Assembly (NCBI GenBank): GCA_019914995.1
Contig: CM034132.1
Span: forward strand, 1,118,501-1,182,500
DNA: 64,000 bases
Direction: 5' to 3'
From: Acanthochlamys bracteata
Lineage: Eukaryota > Streptophyta > Magnoliopsida > Pandanales > Velloziaceae
Below, piece by piece: positions 49,486 through 61,566 of this stretch. The notes beneath the pieces were generated by a model that did not search any database, was not told the DNA's origin, and saw only the letters and a program-made list of their open reading frames with translations. The position numbers and the translations under genes are program-made. Positions within the stretch are counted from its first letter, which is position 1, and each line of letters starts with the position of its first letter.

Positions 49486-49512
49486 AGTCAACCCAAAACG
49501 GTCAAACGTCAA
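49486..49512 (-). promoter_or_regulatory. Cluster of three TTGAC cores upstream of WRKY
   Basis: AGTCAA, GGTCAA and CGTCAA occur within 27 bases, giving TTGACT, TTGACC and TTGACG on the minus strand. The first two fit the W-box. Clustered W-boxes in WRKY promoters are common and support auto- or cross-regulation. The distance to the ATG is about 1.95 kb. Confidence 0.45.
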
Positions 49513-51450
49513 CCACTGAAAGAAGAACAACACAACAACCAAGTGGTATTTAGTCGATATATAAGAAGAAGTATAAGTACTTTTAAATTAATCATTTTTG
49601 AACACTTTTTTTTTCAATTTATAATAAAATAATTTACATTTATTTTTACTATTAAAAATAAAAACTATAGAAATATATATTAAGGTTCAATTAAATGACG
49701 AATTATTATTTTCTGATGGTTTTATCAAAATAATAAAAATAATTTTTATTATTAAGCTGGAAATTGACTCGTAGTTAAAAAAATTAAAATTTTATTAATA
49801 CATTTTTAATTTCAAATTTTTAATTTTTTATATTTAATTATAAAGATTAAATATAAAGATCGTTCCGATTATTATGAATCCAAAAAAGAAATATTAAAAA
49901 ATGCTCATAAAAGAAGCGTGTATTTATTTTTTCCCCTTATATATAATTGTTTCATCTTGGAATCTCTCTATTGCACTCGAGGTATCTCGCAATTTCAATA
50001 ATTTCAACACCTTCACAATTTTTCAAAAAGAAAAACTTCCTGATAAAATAAAATTGTGAACAAGGCATTAGAATCTTCGCCGTACAAAACAATAGTTAAG
50101 TTGTGGAATTGTGAACGAAAATTTTTGACAACTTCAGCTAAAAAAAAAGAAGAAAAACAGCTTTTATACGTCAATAACTTTGAATATTTAGTTGAACATA
50201 CAAAAGTCCAATTCATAGACGGTGATAATTTCTAATAATCTGAAGACTTTTTATTTTTATTTATTTTTTTTCCCACAACTATTAAATATGATAATAGTCA
50301 CTAGACTAGGTTAATCATCACATAATTAATCCTAACCTTACTCTATGGTGCATATCGAAACTATATATATATATATAATATGTCTAATGTTTGTGTTCAA
50401 AAAACATTAATATCATATATATTTATATGAATTAGCCGAGATCTCGGATCTTAGTTCAGATAATATACACCTTAATTATTACGAGCTGGTCCATGCAACA
50501 CATGGATTACTCTAAATTGATATAAAATATAGAAATTTCTTATAATATTTCAAGTACGTGTGCATACATATACGCACATACACACATTGAAAATTTTAAG
50601 CGTACAAAATATTTTAATATTCCATTTTCTTTAATGCGTATTTTTCATGTATATTCGAATGGTATACGTGTTTGATAGAGTTACGGATTAATCTTCTACA
50701 TGTATATTTTTGACAAAAAATCATAAGAATAATTTATTAGTCAAGGTTTTGTACTCGAAGAATTAATACAATTAGGTCTACGAAATTAATAAGCGCCGAG
50801 GCGTGCGCTCGCCATCGATCAACCATGAACGGGACCCTATCGTCGACCTTAATTTGAACTCTTAAAAATGTCAACAATATTACGCCGCATTGATTTCAAC
50901 TACCTGAACAACTCACCATCAACGTGTTAGCTACATCTCAACGCTGATATGATTAATCAAATATTTTCTCCAGTACATATTTGTTCTGATTAATTAAACA
51001 TTGCATTTATTATCATTATATAGCTCGTATACGAAAGAAGAGAAACGCTCAACGGGATACCTGTGGAAAAGAAATGCAAAGACGTCTCACACGTTTGAGT
51101 AAAATCGTGTGCGTGCACCGAATTGAATTGAAATTTTAGGGTAATGGTGTTGTTGCTTCTTGGACTGGATATATTAATTGTTAGGGTTTTTTTATTCGCC
51201 TTGTTGACATTTTTGTGTACTTGTTTTTTAGATAAAAACTTGAGAGTTGATGTTTTTCTAATTAACAAGTCAAAAACAGCAGGTTGGCTTTATTTAATAA
51301 GAACAAGTAGTTTGATTGATCTAAGCTTTGCTTTGTCGTTGTTTTACTTCTTTTGTTTGTTTCTTTGTTGAGAGAGAAGAAAAGAGAAGACACGAGAAGA
51401 GAAAATTGATCTAAGCTTTGTTGTACTGTTGTTGTCTGCTACATTTATTA

Positions 51451-54218
51451 ATGGAGATGGATCAGTCGATGAACACTGCAGCTAACTCCTCTGTTGTTTC
51501 TGAAGATGGAAATAAAAATACTACCGAATCTTCATATCATCATGAACAAGTTCAAAAGGTTTACACATATATACTTCTTCTTCTTCTTCTTGTTCTTCTT
51601 CTCATGATTTGTATTTTTCGCTTTATGCGATCGAGTGCTGTATGAATTATTAATGATATCGTCAAATTAATGATTCTTCAGGCGGCGGCGGCGGCGGCGG
51701 CGGAAGAAGGATCGCCGGACCGTAGCAGTTCTGATGATCAGGATTCTTCAAGCAGAGCACATTCTGTTGATTGCCAGAAAGATTCAAATACTGCTGTCGT
51801 AATGAAGCTGCAGGTAATTATTAGTCATTAATTCGAAAGCTATATAGCTCTATAATTCGAAGATAGCTAGTCTAAGTAACTTGATCTATATCTTTTAACA
51901 ACTTTAATTAATCGAATCAAGAATTCAAGATGTTCTTAATTGATGTTATTTGTTTAGCACATAATTAGCTAGTTAATTAACAAGCTTGTTGAGCACATAT
52001 ATTGATAATAATGAGCTCCTCTCACATGGTTGTTACTGCTTGATGATATATATATATACACACGATATGTATGTAGTTAATTAAGGTTTGAATCATAAAA
52101 TTAATGTAGACTTTTTTCTGTAAAGTTCTTGTATACAGAAATTTAACATCGTTACCATACTAATTATTCATACGTAATTCAAAATATGTTCGTAATTTTG
52201 ATATTAAATTTCATAATTTCTGCAATATAGGAGGAGAGCCAGCAGCTTGAATCAACAAAACAAGAAATGGGAGAAGTGCGAGAAGAAAATCAAAGACTGA
52301 AGCTTCTGTTAGATCGAATCGTGAAGGATTACCAATCACTTCAGATGCAGTTCTACGATGTAATGAAGCAGGAACGAGAAACAGAAACTGCTACAAATAA
52401 GAACGAAAAACCTGCTTCTGCTTCTGCTCTCGGTTATCATGACCATCAGCTTGATCGTAAAACGAATAGCACCCCAATGGATATCGAAGAAGAAGAAGAA
52501 GAACCTGATCAACTTGTGTCTTTGTGTCTTGGAGCAAGCTCAACAACAAAGATGATTAAGAAAGTCAATGAAAAGAATCGAGGCAAAGAGCGAGATACTA
52601 CTGGAGTTGATGAAGAAGGATTGACTCTTGGGCTTGATTGCAAGTTTGAGCCATCAAGTTCGATCCATAACACAGAGTCTTCTGCACTGAATTTGAGCTC
52701 ATCAGATAATAGCTCCGATCATCAGCAGCAGGAGATGAAGGAGGAGGAGGAGGTGGCCGGAGAACCGTGGCCTCCGAGCAAGATACTGAAAGGCATGAAG
52801 AATAGCAGCACTACAATTGATCAGCAGCAGCAGCAGGATGATGTTTCACAACAAACTCATCATGTCAAGAAAGCTAGGGTTTCTGTCAGAGCAAGATGTG
52901 ATGCACCAACTGTGAGTATATATTTCATTCATGCAGCAACAAACTTAGGCAGGGTATTCCTTAATAATTAGTCCACAAATAATTCAAAATAACTTTTTTA
53001 ATAAAAAAAATTGTTTTAGGAGCTAATAAATTTGGTGGATGTCTATATCTATCTTTGTTTTGTTTTTTTAATATTTAGATTTTAGTTATGTAGTTCAAAA
53101 TAACATTAATCCTGATTGAAATGTTTGGATGTACAGATGAATGATGGATGCCATTGGAGAAAATATGGACAAAAGATTGCCAAAGGAAACCCATGCCCAA
53201 GAGCATACTACCGTTGCACCGTTGCCCCATCTTGCCCTGTCAGGAAGCAGGTAATTATTCCGATGAACATTTGAACGGCACATACATACACATGCATATA
53301 TCTAGTATATCGAAAAATTATTTTCATTCCTTAATCTTTTACTCTTGTGAATTAATTTTTTTGCAGGTACAGAGATGTGCAGAAGACATGTCTATACTGA
53401 TAACAACATACGAAGGTACTCACAACCACCCCCTTCCAATCTCCGCCACCGCCATGGCGTCCACCACCTCCGCCGCAGCATGCATGCTTCTTTCAGGACC
53501 AACTTCTTCATCTCGGTCGTCCATCACCGGAACTCCACCGACGATAATCCCTCCTGCATCCTCTTCTTCAACCCTATTCCAAGGCCTTAACTTCAATCTG
53601 GCATCTTCAAGACAACAACAACAGCAACAACAACAACAAGAAAACATCTTCTTACCAAACTCTTCCATGATCACTTCATCAACTCCTTCATTCCCAACAA
53701 TAACACTAGACCTTACTGCACCGCCGCCACCTGTACCGCCGACACGTTACTCTTCAGGTTTCCCCCTTCCGCCGTTACGATACCCTTCAACAAATTTCAG
53801 CTTCTCTTCTTCTGATAGTTCAAGTTCGATTAGTACCATCACTGCTGGCGCTGTTGGTGCTGCACCTTCATTATGGAATAACAATGGTTCGTACTTGAGT
53901 TACAATAACAGTGATACTAACAAGATGATCAATAGCAGCATTGGTTCTAATAGACAACAAAATCAAGAAAGTTATCAAGCGTTCTTACAGAAAGCCATTT
54001 CTGCGAGTATTCCGGCGCCGGCAAGCTCTACGGCAACGACTTCATCACTGACAGATACAATAGCAAAGGCGATAACTTCAGACCCAAGCTTTCAGTCTGC
54101 ATTAGCAGCAGCGATTACTTCGTACGTAGGCAGCAGCAGTGGAGATAAGAACAATAGCAGCAATGGGTATGGCTCGAGCTTTCTAACGAGGTCGAACACC
54201 GGGAATTCGAACTCGTAG
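51451..54218 (+). CDS. WRKY72: Group IIb WRKY transcription factor (WRKY72/61 type)
   Basis: There are five exons: 51451-51558, 51682-51813, 52231-52911, 53137-53250 and 53367-54218, giving 628 residues. The N-terminal half has an Ala run from (GCG)7, then a leucine-zipper-like coiled coil, [20 protein letters not shown], typical of group IIa/b. Acidic and Gln-rich stretches follow. The WRKY domain begins at exon 4: [40 protein letters not shown], then [13 protein letters not shown], the C2H2 zinc ligands. The intron after VRKQ is the IIb-type R/VQR split. Conserved IIb tails [20 protein letters not shown] and [20 protein letters not shown] identify the WRKY72/61 subgroup, which in tomato and Arabidopsis supports basal immunity. 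The residue before the W of WRKYGQK is His rather than the commoner Gln. Nuclear DNA-binding activator of W-box genes. Confidence 0.95.
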
Positions 54219-54552
54219 GAACGAAGCTTTATGTTTTTGCAGCCATCATCTTTAGCTCTGTCTACAGACTCAAAGACTAGTGCTTCAGCTTCTCCAGTAG
54301 ATAACAAGGAAATCTTGAACTAGCGGTAATTTCGTTTTAATTTTAAGAAGATTTTTCTTGATTGTGATAGATTGATTTTTCCTTGAATTTTTTGTTTCGC
54401 CCAAATCGAAAGCTAGTATAAAAGTTTGTGTTAATTACAGAATGTGTATACAGTCTGATAAAATTACATATTTTTAGAATTCTATAAATTGGATACGCAC
54501 ATTCTATATATGCATGTCAAGTAAAACTTTGGACATATATTCTGATTTAAAA

Positions 54553-54773
54553 TAGCGTTTAGAAGTTTTTTTAAAACAAAAAATATTTTTATTATATTTA
54601 AAAATAAGTTTTATTTTTTAATCTTTTTTAAAAAATAATAATAATAATAATATATTATAAAGTAAAATTTTCATATATTTTTCAATAAATTTATCAAATA
54701 TTATAAATATTATTAAAAAATATAAATAAAATAAAAAATTTAAAATAGAGTGAAATAAAATGCCAAATGCCTC
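54553..54773 (-). mobile_element. MITE copy 9, reversed, degraded
   Basis: The left end 'tagcgtttagaagttttttt', a reversed interior, and the right end 'atgccaaatgcctcc'. It starts about 335 bases after the WRKY stop. Confidence 0.65.
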
Positions 54774-54878
54774 CTAATATTGTTGTAAAATTTCAACTGT
54801 TGTTTGGATAGGACTATATGTAAAAATAGGTAATGTTTATAATTAATAATTAACTCTTAAATTAAAATCAATTAGTTC

Positions 54879-54881
<3 letters not shown>

Positions 54882-54913
<32 letters not shown>
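54882..54913. repeat. (AT)16 microsatellite
   Basis: An uninterrupted run of alternating T and A of about 32 bases, likely polymorphic. Confidence 0.95.
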
Positions 54914-54915
<2 letters not shown>

Positions 54916-55188
54916 AGAAATTTTTAGTCGATTAATTTAAAAGTCGTAATATGAATACAAACTGATATATAATAAGTGCATATTTGCTATAAGAAATAAA
55001 AACTTACATATAATATATAATTATATTTTTTAATTTTAAGGTTTTAATTTGGTGATTTATGCTGATCAAAGTCGAACATATTACTGATCAAAAGAATTCA
55101 TTCATATTATCAAAAATTTTTTAAAACTTTAAAATAAATTTATTATTATTTATTATTATTTTTATTCAAACGAGATTCTATGTATTTA

Positions 55189-55446
55189 GGGGACGTTTAA
55201 TAGTGTTTATAAAATAGAGCTTTTCTGAAATGGAGAATATTTTTATTTTTTCTAAAAAATGAGCTTTATTTTTTTACTTTCAAAAAATAATAAAAATATG
55301 CAATAAAAAGATCTCACTTCGTTGAATTTTTCTACATTATCTAAATTTTTAAATAAATTTTTTAAATACTTATAAAATATATATTAAAAAATATAAAATA
55401 GAAAAAATTAAAAAATTGCTTATGATAAGCAGTGCCAAACAGCCCC
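55189..55446 (-). mobile_element. MITE copy 10, reversed
   Basis: The left end 'ggggacgtttaatagtgttt' and the right end 'gccaaacagcccc', with the same interior as copy 4 ('aaaagatctcacttcgttga'). Confidence 0.8.
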
Positions 55447-55459
55447 CTGATCAGTTGTT

Positions 55460-55675
55460 CCGTTTGGTTTAGCATTTTTTATAAATAATTTTTTATTTTT
55501 ATTTTTTAATATATACTTTATAAATATTTAAAAAATTTATTTAAAAATTTAAAAAATATAAAAAATTTTACGTAATTAAATTTTTTATTATATTTTAAAA
55601 ATAAAATAAGAATTATTTTAAAAATAATTTTTATTTTAAAAAAAAATTATTTCATAAATACTCGTAAATGTCTCT
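55460..55675 (+). mobile_element. MITE copy 11, degraded
   Basis: 'ccgtttggtttagcattttt' at the left with the forward interior. The right end is diverged ('actcgtaaatgtctc'). It lies head-to-head with copy 10, about 700 bases upstream of the histone deacetylase start. Confidence 0.6.
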
Positions 55676-56349
55676 AGAAAGGAAGTCGGGTAAGAGAGAA
55701 AAGATTGGCCCTTAAATCGCTCCAAAGATTCAACCGGAGGAAAAACTTTTAAGCAATTTCAAGTAGCATCTTAATTGATTCCAATAATAGAAGTTGCAAT
55801 CTCTTTTAAAAGACTCATAACTTTAATTCTAAAAAATAATACTAAAAATTCCACATTCTAAATAATTTTAATTACAATAAATACTTGTTATATTTAAAAC
55901 TTCTATTATGATTAAAACTGTCAAACCAAGTAGAACTTCTAACTAATTGTAGGAGTTCAAGGTTTCTTATTCGTAAGAAAATTTTATTTATTATATTTTA
56001 AAGGAAAACAAATAAATTCAATATTTACAAACCAAATCATCAGTTTTCTAGAAACGCCCCTCGATGATATCCTGTTCCGAACCCGAATCAAACATCGACC
56101 ACAATTCAGACCCAACTCTAGTGCCTTCTTCTAATCTTCTTCTTCTTCGTTCTCCTCCCGTTGCCTCTATATAAAAGCTTAGCTTGCTTCATATTATTCT
56201 TTTAGCTCGTTTATATGAACACCCTCCCTTTACCCATCGTTCTCTTCTTCTTCGTTTAGAATTTCCATTAGCTTCTCCGTTGTTCTTCGTAAACGAAGTT
56301 CCTTCAACTGTTTCGATCAATTTTTTAAGAATTTTTCTGAATTTTTTCA

Positions 56350-59300
56350 ATGGAAACAGGCGGCGGGAACTCATTACCATCAGGTCCCGATGGAACGAAG
56401 CGGAAGGTTTGTTACTTCTACGATCCAGAAGTTGGCAACTACTACTATGGCCAAGGTCACCCGATGAAACCTCACAGGATTCGTATGACTCACGCTTTAC
56501 TCTCTCACTACGGATTGCTTCAGCAGATGCAGGTTTTCAAACCTGTTCCTGCTCGCGATCGCGACTTGTGCCGGTTTCATGCCGATGATTATGTCGCGTT
56601 TTTGAGAAGTATTACGCCTGAGACACAGCAGGACCAGATCCGTCAGCTTAAACGGTTTAATGTCGGAGAAGATTGTCCAGTGTTTGATGGGTTGTTCTCG
56701 TTTTGCCAGACGTATGCCGGTGGATCGGTTGGTGGAGCGGTGAAGCTTAATCACGGGAATGATATAGCGATTAATTGGGCTGGCGGGTTACATCATGCGA
56801 AGAAGTGCGAGGCGTCGGGGTTTTGCTATGTTAATGATATCGTTCTTGCGATCTTAGAGCTTCTCAAGCGACATGAGGTAAATTTTTACTTTTCTGGTTT
56901 AGGTGGCCATAGTTGATTGTCTAGCTTAGGCTTTGTTTTCTCAGTAAGGAAAGAGCCTAATTATGGTTATGATTTTGTGATTTCTTGTGGAACAGTAGGG
57001 TAGGGTTTTCAGTTGTTAGGTATGTGGTATGTGTTTCTGAAAAATTACTGATTGGAGTGAGAGCTGTCCCTAAAAGATCTACTATATAGGGTAGAAGAAT
57101 TCGGTTAAACTTTGTTGTTGTGCTGCTGCTGCTACTTCTACTGGATTGATAAATTGTTGTCCTGCTTTTATGAAGCTTACTATTTGCTTTGATGATGCGC
57201 CATAAACTCATAAGTTTAGGGAACTATAGATTATGCAAAATTTACATGTGGTGTTGTGGTAATTACTGAATAAATTAGTTGCTATTATATTGTGTATGGG
57301 GCGTTAGATTCTTCTTTCTTTGGCTACATACATTTGCTGTGATGTGACAGCGTGTTTTATATGTGGACATTGATATTCATCATGGAGATGGAGTAGAGGA
57401 AGCTTTCTACACAACTGATAGGGTGATGACTGTTTCATTCCATAAATTTGGAGATTATTTCCCTGGAACTGGAGATATACGTGACATTGGTTATGGAAAG
57501 GGGAAATATTACTCTCTCAATGTTCCATTAGATGATGGAATTGATGATGAGAGCTACGAATCCTTGTTCAAGCCAATCATGGGGAAAGTGATGGAAGTTT
57601 TCCAGCCAGGTGCAGTGGTTCTTCAGTGCGGGGCTGATTCCTTATCTGGAGACCGGCTTGGTTGTTTCAATCTTTCCATTAAAGGCCATGCAGAGTGCGT
57701 TAGATATATGAGATCTTTCAATGTGCCTATCTTGCTCCTTGGGGGCGGTGGATATACAATTCGTAATGTTGCCCGTTGCTGGTGTTATGAGGTAATTGTT
57801 GAAGTTAATTGTTAGCTTTAATGACAGCCATTATTATGTAGCATACTTCCTGCGTCTTATTTGTTCCATGAAATAATATTATATGCATACCTTTGTTTCT
57901 AGCAAGTAGACTTTATCCTGTTATTGTTTGTCTGCTTTAAGCTGTAAATGGTTATTGATCCAAAAGTAGATGTTCAGAAATTTGCACGGTAAGGCTGATG
58001 TTTGACTTGTTAGGTTGTAACAAGACCTCTTTCTGTGTGTCATTCAAGTCAGCTTATTGTATCATTTGGCTTATTACGTCTTATGCACACCTCATATGTC
58101 CACATGGCTTAACATCTTATCATTCGTCATATTACTGCTTTTCTATTTGATCGAGTAGCATATGTATTTCTCGACTAAAATGCTTCAATTTGTGCTAGTA
58201 CACTTTGTGCTAATTGTTGATGCCATGTGTAGACTGGCGTTGCTGTTGGTATGGAACTCGAGGACAAGATGCCTCATCATGAGTACTATGAATACTTTGG
58301 TCCAGATTATGCTCTTCATGTTGCACCTAGTAACATGGAGAACAAGAATACGCGAGAGGCGTTGGATGATATTAGAACAAAGCTACTGGATTATTTATCA
58401 AAATTACAACATGCTCCAAGTGTTCAATTCCAAGAACGCCCGCCTGACACCGAATTTGTAGAGGTACTTTTGTCACTACTTCCATCTTTTATTTGATTTT
58501 CCTAATAACTTGAACCACCTAATGTATACTGTTCTTTGTTCAAACGTTAAACAAGAAAAAAAAATTCATGTGAGATGTTTAAATTTTCAAACATTTTGTT
58601 GGTGTTTAAAGTTTAAACAAAGATTGTAAACTAGAAAGGTTTTTGGAACGAATTTGGACTAAGCATTGTTTGGATAAAATCAAGATACATGACAAAATCA
58701 GTTACCAAGACATCATGTAAGTGCCAATCGCAGTGTGTGAATCTCTAGGCTAACTTCAACTTAATGGTCGAACGCTCAATGTGAATGTCTAGTGCATAGT
58801 TTATCATTAGGAATCTTGATGACAGAATGAAGCTGAATACTTAATTCTATGTATCTTCTGTTGGGTCATGATGGTAAGTATGGGGAAGTTTTATAAAGCC
58901 AATTTTGAATACTAATGGCTCCACATGAATGTCACCGACGATATCTCCCCTTCTTGTTGGGTGACACGTGTTGGTACTTATAGTTGTGTACCATTTATAC
59001 TGATTTTTGTCTAGCTTAGTGAAAATTTGTTTTTATTAACAGCCTGATGAAGACCAAGAAGACCCTGATGAGAGGCATGATCCAGATTCTGATATGGAAG
59101 TGGATGACAGGAAGCATCGAGATGATACACCAAGGTAGTACTTGCTTACACAACTCCTAAGACATACCAACTTCTGCTGCTGACATGCATGTTTTACTTA
59201 CAGCAAAGTTCCCTCAAACAGTATGCAGGGCGTGAGAGTGAAAAGGGAGATTACAGAAAATGATGTGAAGGATCAGGTAAATTTTATTCTAATCTTTGTC

Positions 59301-60261
59301 CAATATTTGAAAGCTGACGTATAGATATTAAAAATGGGTTATTATCAGAAAATCGTAAAGGAAAGATGTCCTACTGCTTTGACATCGTTGTTTGACTCCC
59401 TTTGTAACTATAGTCTTGTTTGACTATATGCCAAATTTACATGTTAGTGAGCCGTAGCATGTTTACAGACATTTCTGTTAACTTAGGAGTTGGGAAAGTA
59501 TCTTAGCAAGCAGCATGACTTCTGTTAGTTGATCTAATTATTTGTTTCACACTATTAACTTTTGTTAGACCTACTTATCTCCATTCTGTAAAATCGAGTT
59601 GTTTCTGTGAGACTAATCGTTGAAACTGTAAATATGTTGTAAATATGATTGCAGTTCATTTTTCATCAAATTATTCTCTACTCTTTTGCTGAATGTTACT
59701 GTGTTGGTGCTATGAACTGCTATACCATGGAACAAAGGACATATATTCATCCATTCGTCTGAGCCTTAAATACCACACACCCTACTTCACTGGATGTAAG
59801 CAAGTTGAAATTGAACTGCAAGAAAGAGCTGCTAGTAGCAAATGGGATTAAAGGAGATGTACTAATATTTGAGTGAGCCTAGGAGTTGGAAACATATCTT
59901 AATAAAAAACTGCTTAGAAAAATCCCCTTCAACTTATCAAGGTTTCAAAATATTTGTTTCTCATGGAATTGATTTTCTCATAATTTTTAAATCTTTTAGG
60001 AAGGACACAGTGGAGTATCAGCCAAAGTACAAGCTGGTGATGGTATGGATGAGGATCACAAATTCCCCAAGGTGAGGATTCAGCCTACTGGGTCAGTAAA
60101 AAGATGAATATGTATGATTGTAGATAACATTTTTTTGGATCAACTGCCAGGTCTCAGAAATTAGCCCTATGCAAGTAGATGAACCTGCCAACGTAAAGGT
60201 AGAATCAGAGAGCCAGCGCAAGACACTTGATGAATCTGTTCAGATGTTCCCAAAATTGTGA
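56350..60261 (+). CDS. HDA19: HDA19-type (RPD3/HDA1 class I) histone deacetylase
   Basis: There are seven exons: 56350-56877, 57351-57791, 58233-58463, 59043-59134, 59204-59276, 60000-60071 and 60151-60261, giving 515 residues. The start [20 protein letters not shown] and [20 protein letters not shown] match HDA19. Catalytic elements are all present: GGLHHAKK, the zinc site [29 protein letters not shown] and [12 protein letters not shown]. The C-terminal tail is acidic and Ser/Lys-rich ([29 protein letters not shown]), ending [11 protein letters not shown]19 removes acetyl groups from histone H3/H4 in repressor complexes (TOPLESS, SIN3) controlling stress, defence and development. The loop before DIAINWAGG reads NHGN rather than NHGLC, one residue shorter than the Arabidopsis protein as I remember it. 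Confidence 0.96.
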
Positions 60262-61566
60262 GGATGCACATATATCTCATCTTCAATCAAGCTTCTTGTT
60301 TGTAGCGCTTCACTTCATCATCTTAAAAGCATGTCTACATATCACTAGATTAAACATTACTGCAACAAAGTTAACAAACATTCCTTGTGCTACAGATCAA
60401 ACATTACTGTATGAGCGAAAAAGAAGCAAAACAAGAAGCAGATGAACTAAATTAACACAGAGTAATCAAACGCATACAAAAACGTTACTTTCCTACAGCT
60501 TTAATCTGAATGCACATGCCGCTTATATCTGGTAACTTGTAGGCTAATGATCCACCGAAGTAGCTCATAGCCTTCGACCATTTCTCCCCTTTCTCTCTCT
60601 GAATGCTACTTCAGTCACCAACGGTACAAAGAACAAACACTCTATAAACCTCAGCCTCCGTCATGTCTGAGAACGTGCCGGAAAGCATGCGGAATACTTT
60701 TGTCGGCAAAATAAACTGAGAGCATAACTTGGAGTATTGCCTGCATGATGAACGTCTCCCACCCGTTGCTGCCATGAACTTGACAGGAGACGTGGGTACG
60801 TCTTGCGGTAAGTGATCAGTGGCGGCAGGAGGACGGAAGAGAAGAGAAGCCTTCTAGTCGGGTTTGTTCTCTCTCTCTTTAGAGATCAGTAGTAACAAAC
60901 GAAAAGCTGTCCAGAGTTTGGGTATGTTCAGATTCTCGTGAATGAAAATTTTCACGATAAAAAGAAGGTAAACAAAATTTCTTTTTATGTATATGCTAGC
61001 AATGCCATGCAGCACAGAACGAAGGCCGCCTTCCATATTCATGTAGGTTATCTCAATCAAATATTTCTCCCTACAAAAAAGAAAAAATGTTGAAATTTAT
61101 AAACACAGTTAAGGACTCTGTTCTTCTCTAGTGCCTCTCATCGATCGATGAGGCATTAGCGACCGTCCGGAACAACAAACATCCCGCAAGAGGAAGTGAT
61201 GAACAACAACAATGCCAGATGTCTAAGTGATGTACTCATTTTCTTTGATCGGCATCATTTTTTATATTCAGGGTTAAATATAAGAAAACTATGGTACAAA
61301 ATTCTGCCTAAAATATATAAGACCAGATGTTTGTTGTCGTGTATTGCATTCAAGAGCTTAAGGCCTGCTGGAGAAATTAAAAGATAACACCTCTGCAGAA
61401 TTCAAAGACTACTGAAGCTGTTTGCATTCAGCTAACTTCAATACCCTGGTGTTCTCTGACTGATGAGGATTGTCTTATTAACACAAGAGAGACCATCGTT
61501 ATAGCAAAATAATTTTGTGATCGTGGTATTTACAACAGACAAGAGCTTCGACGACATGTATCAGAT
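60262..61566. other. Intergenic, convergent 3' ends
   Basis: Between the histone deacetylase and LPA3 stops. 60500-60840 is GC-richer than usual for a spacer and may be a decayed gene piece. Read on the minus strand it has short open stretches ('GRRSSCRQYSKLCSQFI') but no domain I recognise. The rest probably holds the two 3' UTRs. Confidence 0.4.

Larger units (their letters stand above)
44144..51450. other. Gene-poor 7.3-kb region
   Basis: I find no spliced or intact gene here. It holds the FBX2-like 3' flank, four MITE copies (listed separately), long AT-rich stretches at 46900-47600 and 49000-49900 that may be decayed elements, and, at the right end, the WRKY promoter and 5' UTR. Open frames such as 50013-50216 (-), 50990-51268 (-) and 51144-51371 (+) have no domain signal. 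Confidence 0.6.
54219..56349. other. Intergenic region with MITEs and an AT microsatellite
   Basis: This region holds the WRKY 3' UTR, three MITE copies (listed separately), an (AT)n run at 54882-54913 and, from about 56090, the CTTCTT-rich 5' UTR and promoter of the histone deacetylase. No gene is seen. Confidence 0.6.

Noticed and set aside
51144-51371. Hydrophobic 75-codon frame before the WRKY gene, possible membrane peptide or uORF
   Set aside because: The hydrophobicity follows from T-rich 5' UTR sequence and there is no conserved motif; it ends 80 bases before the WRKY ATG.
53420-53674. Minus-strand frame with a poly-Cys run
   Set aside because: It is the antisense shadow of the WRKY Gln-repeat (CAA/CAG) exon.
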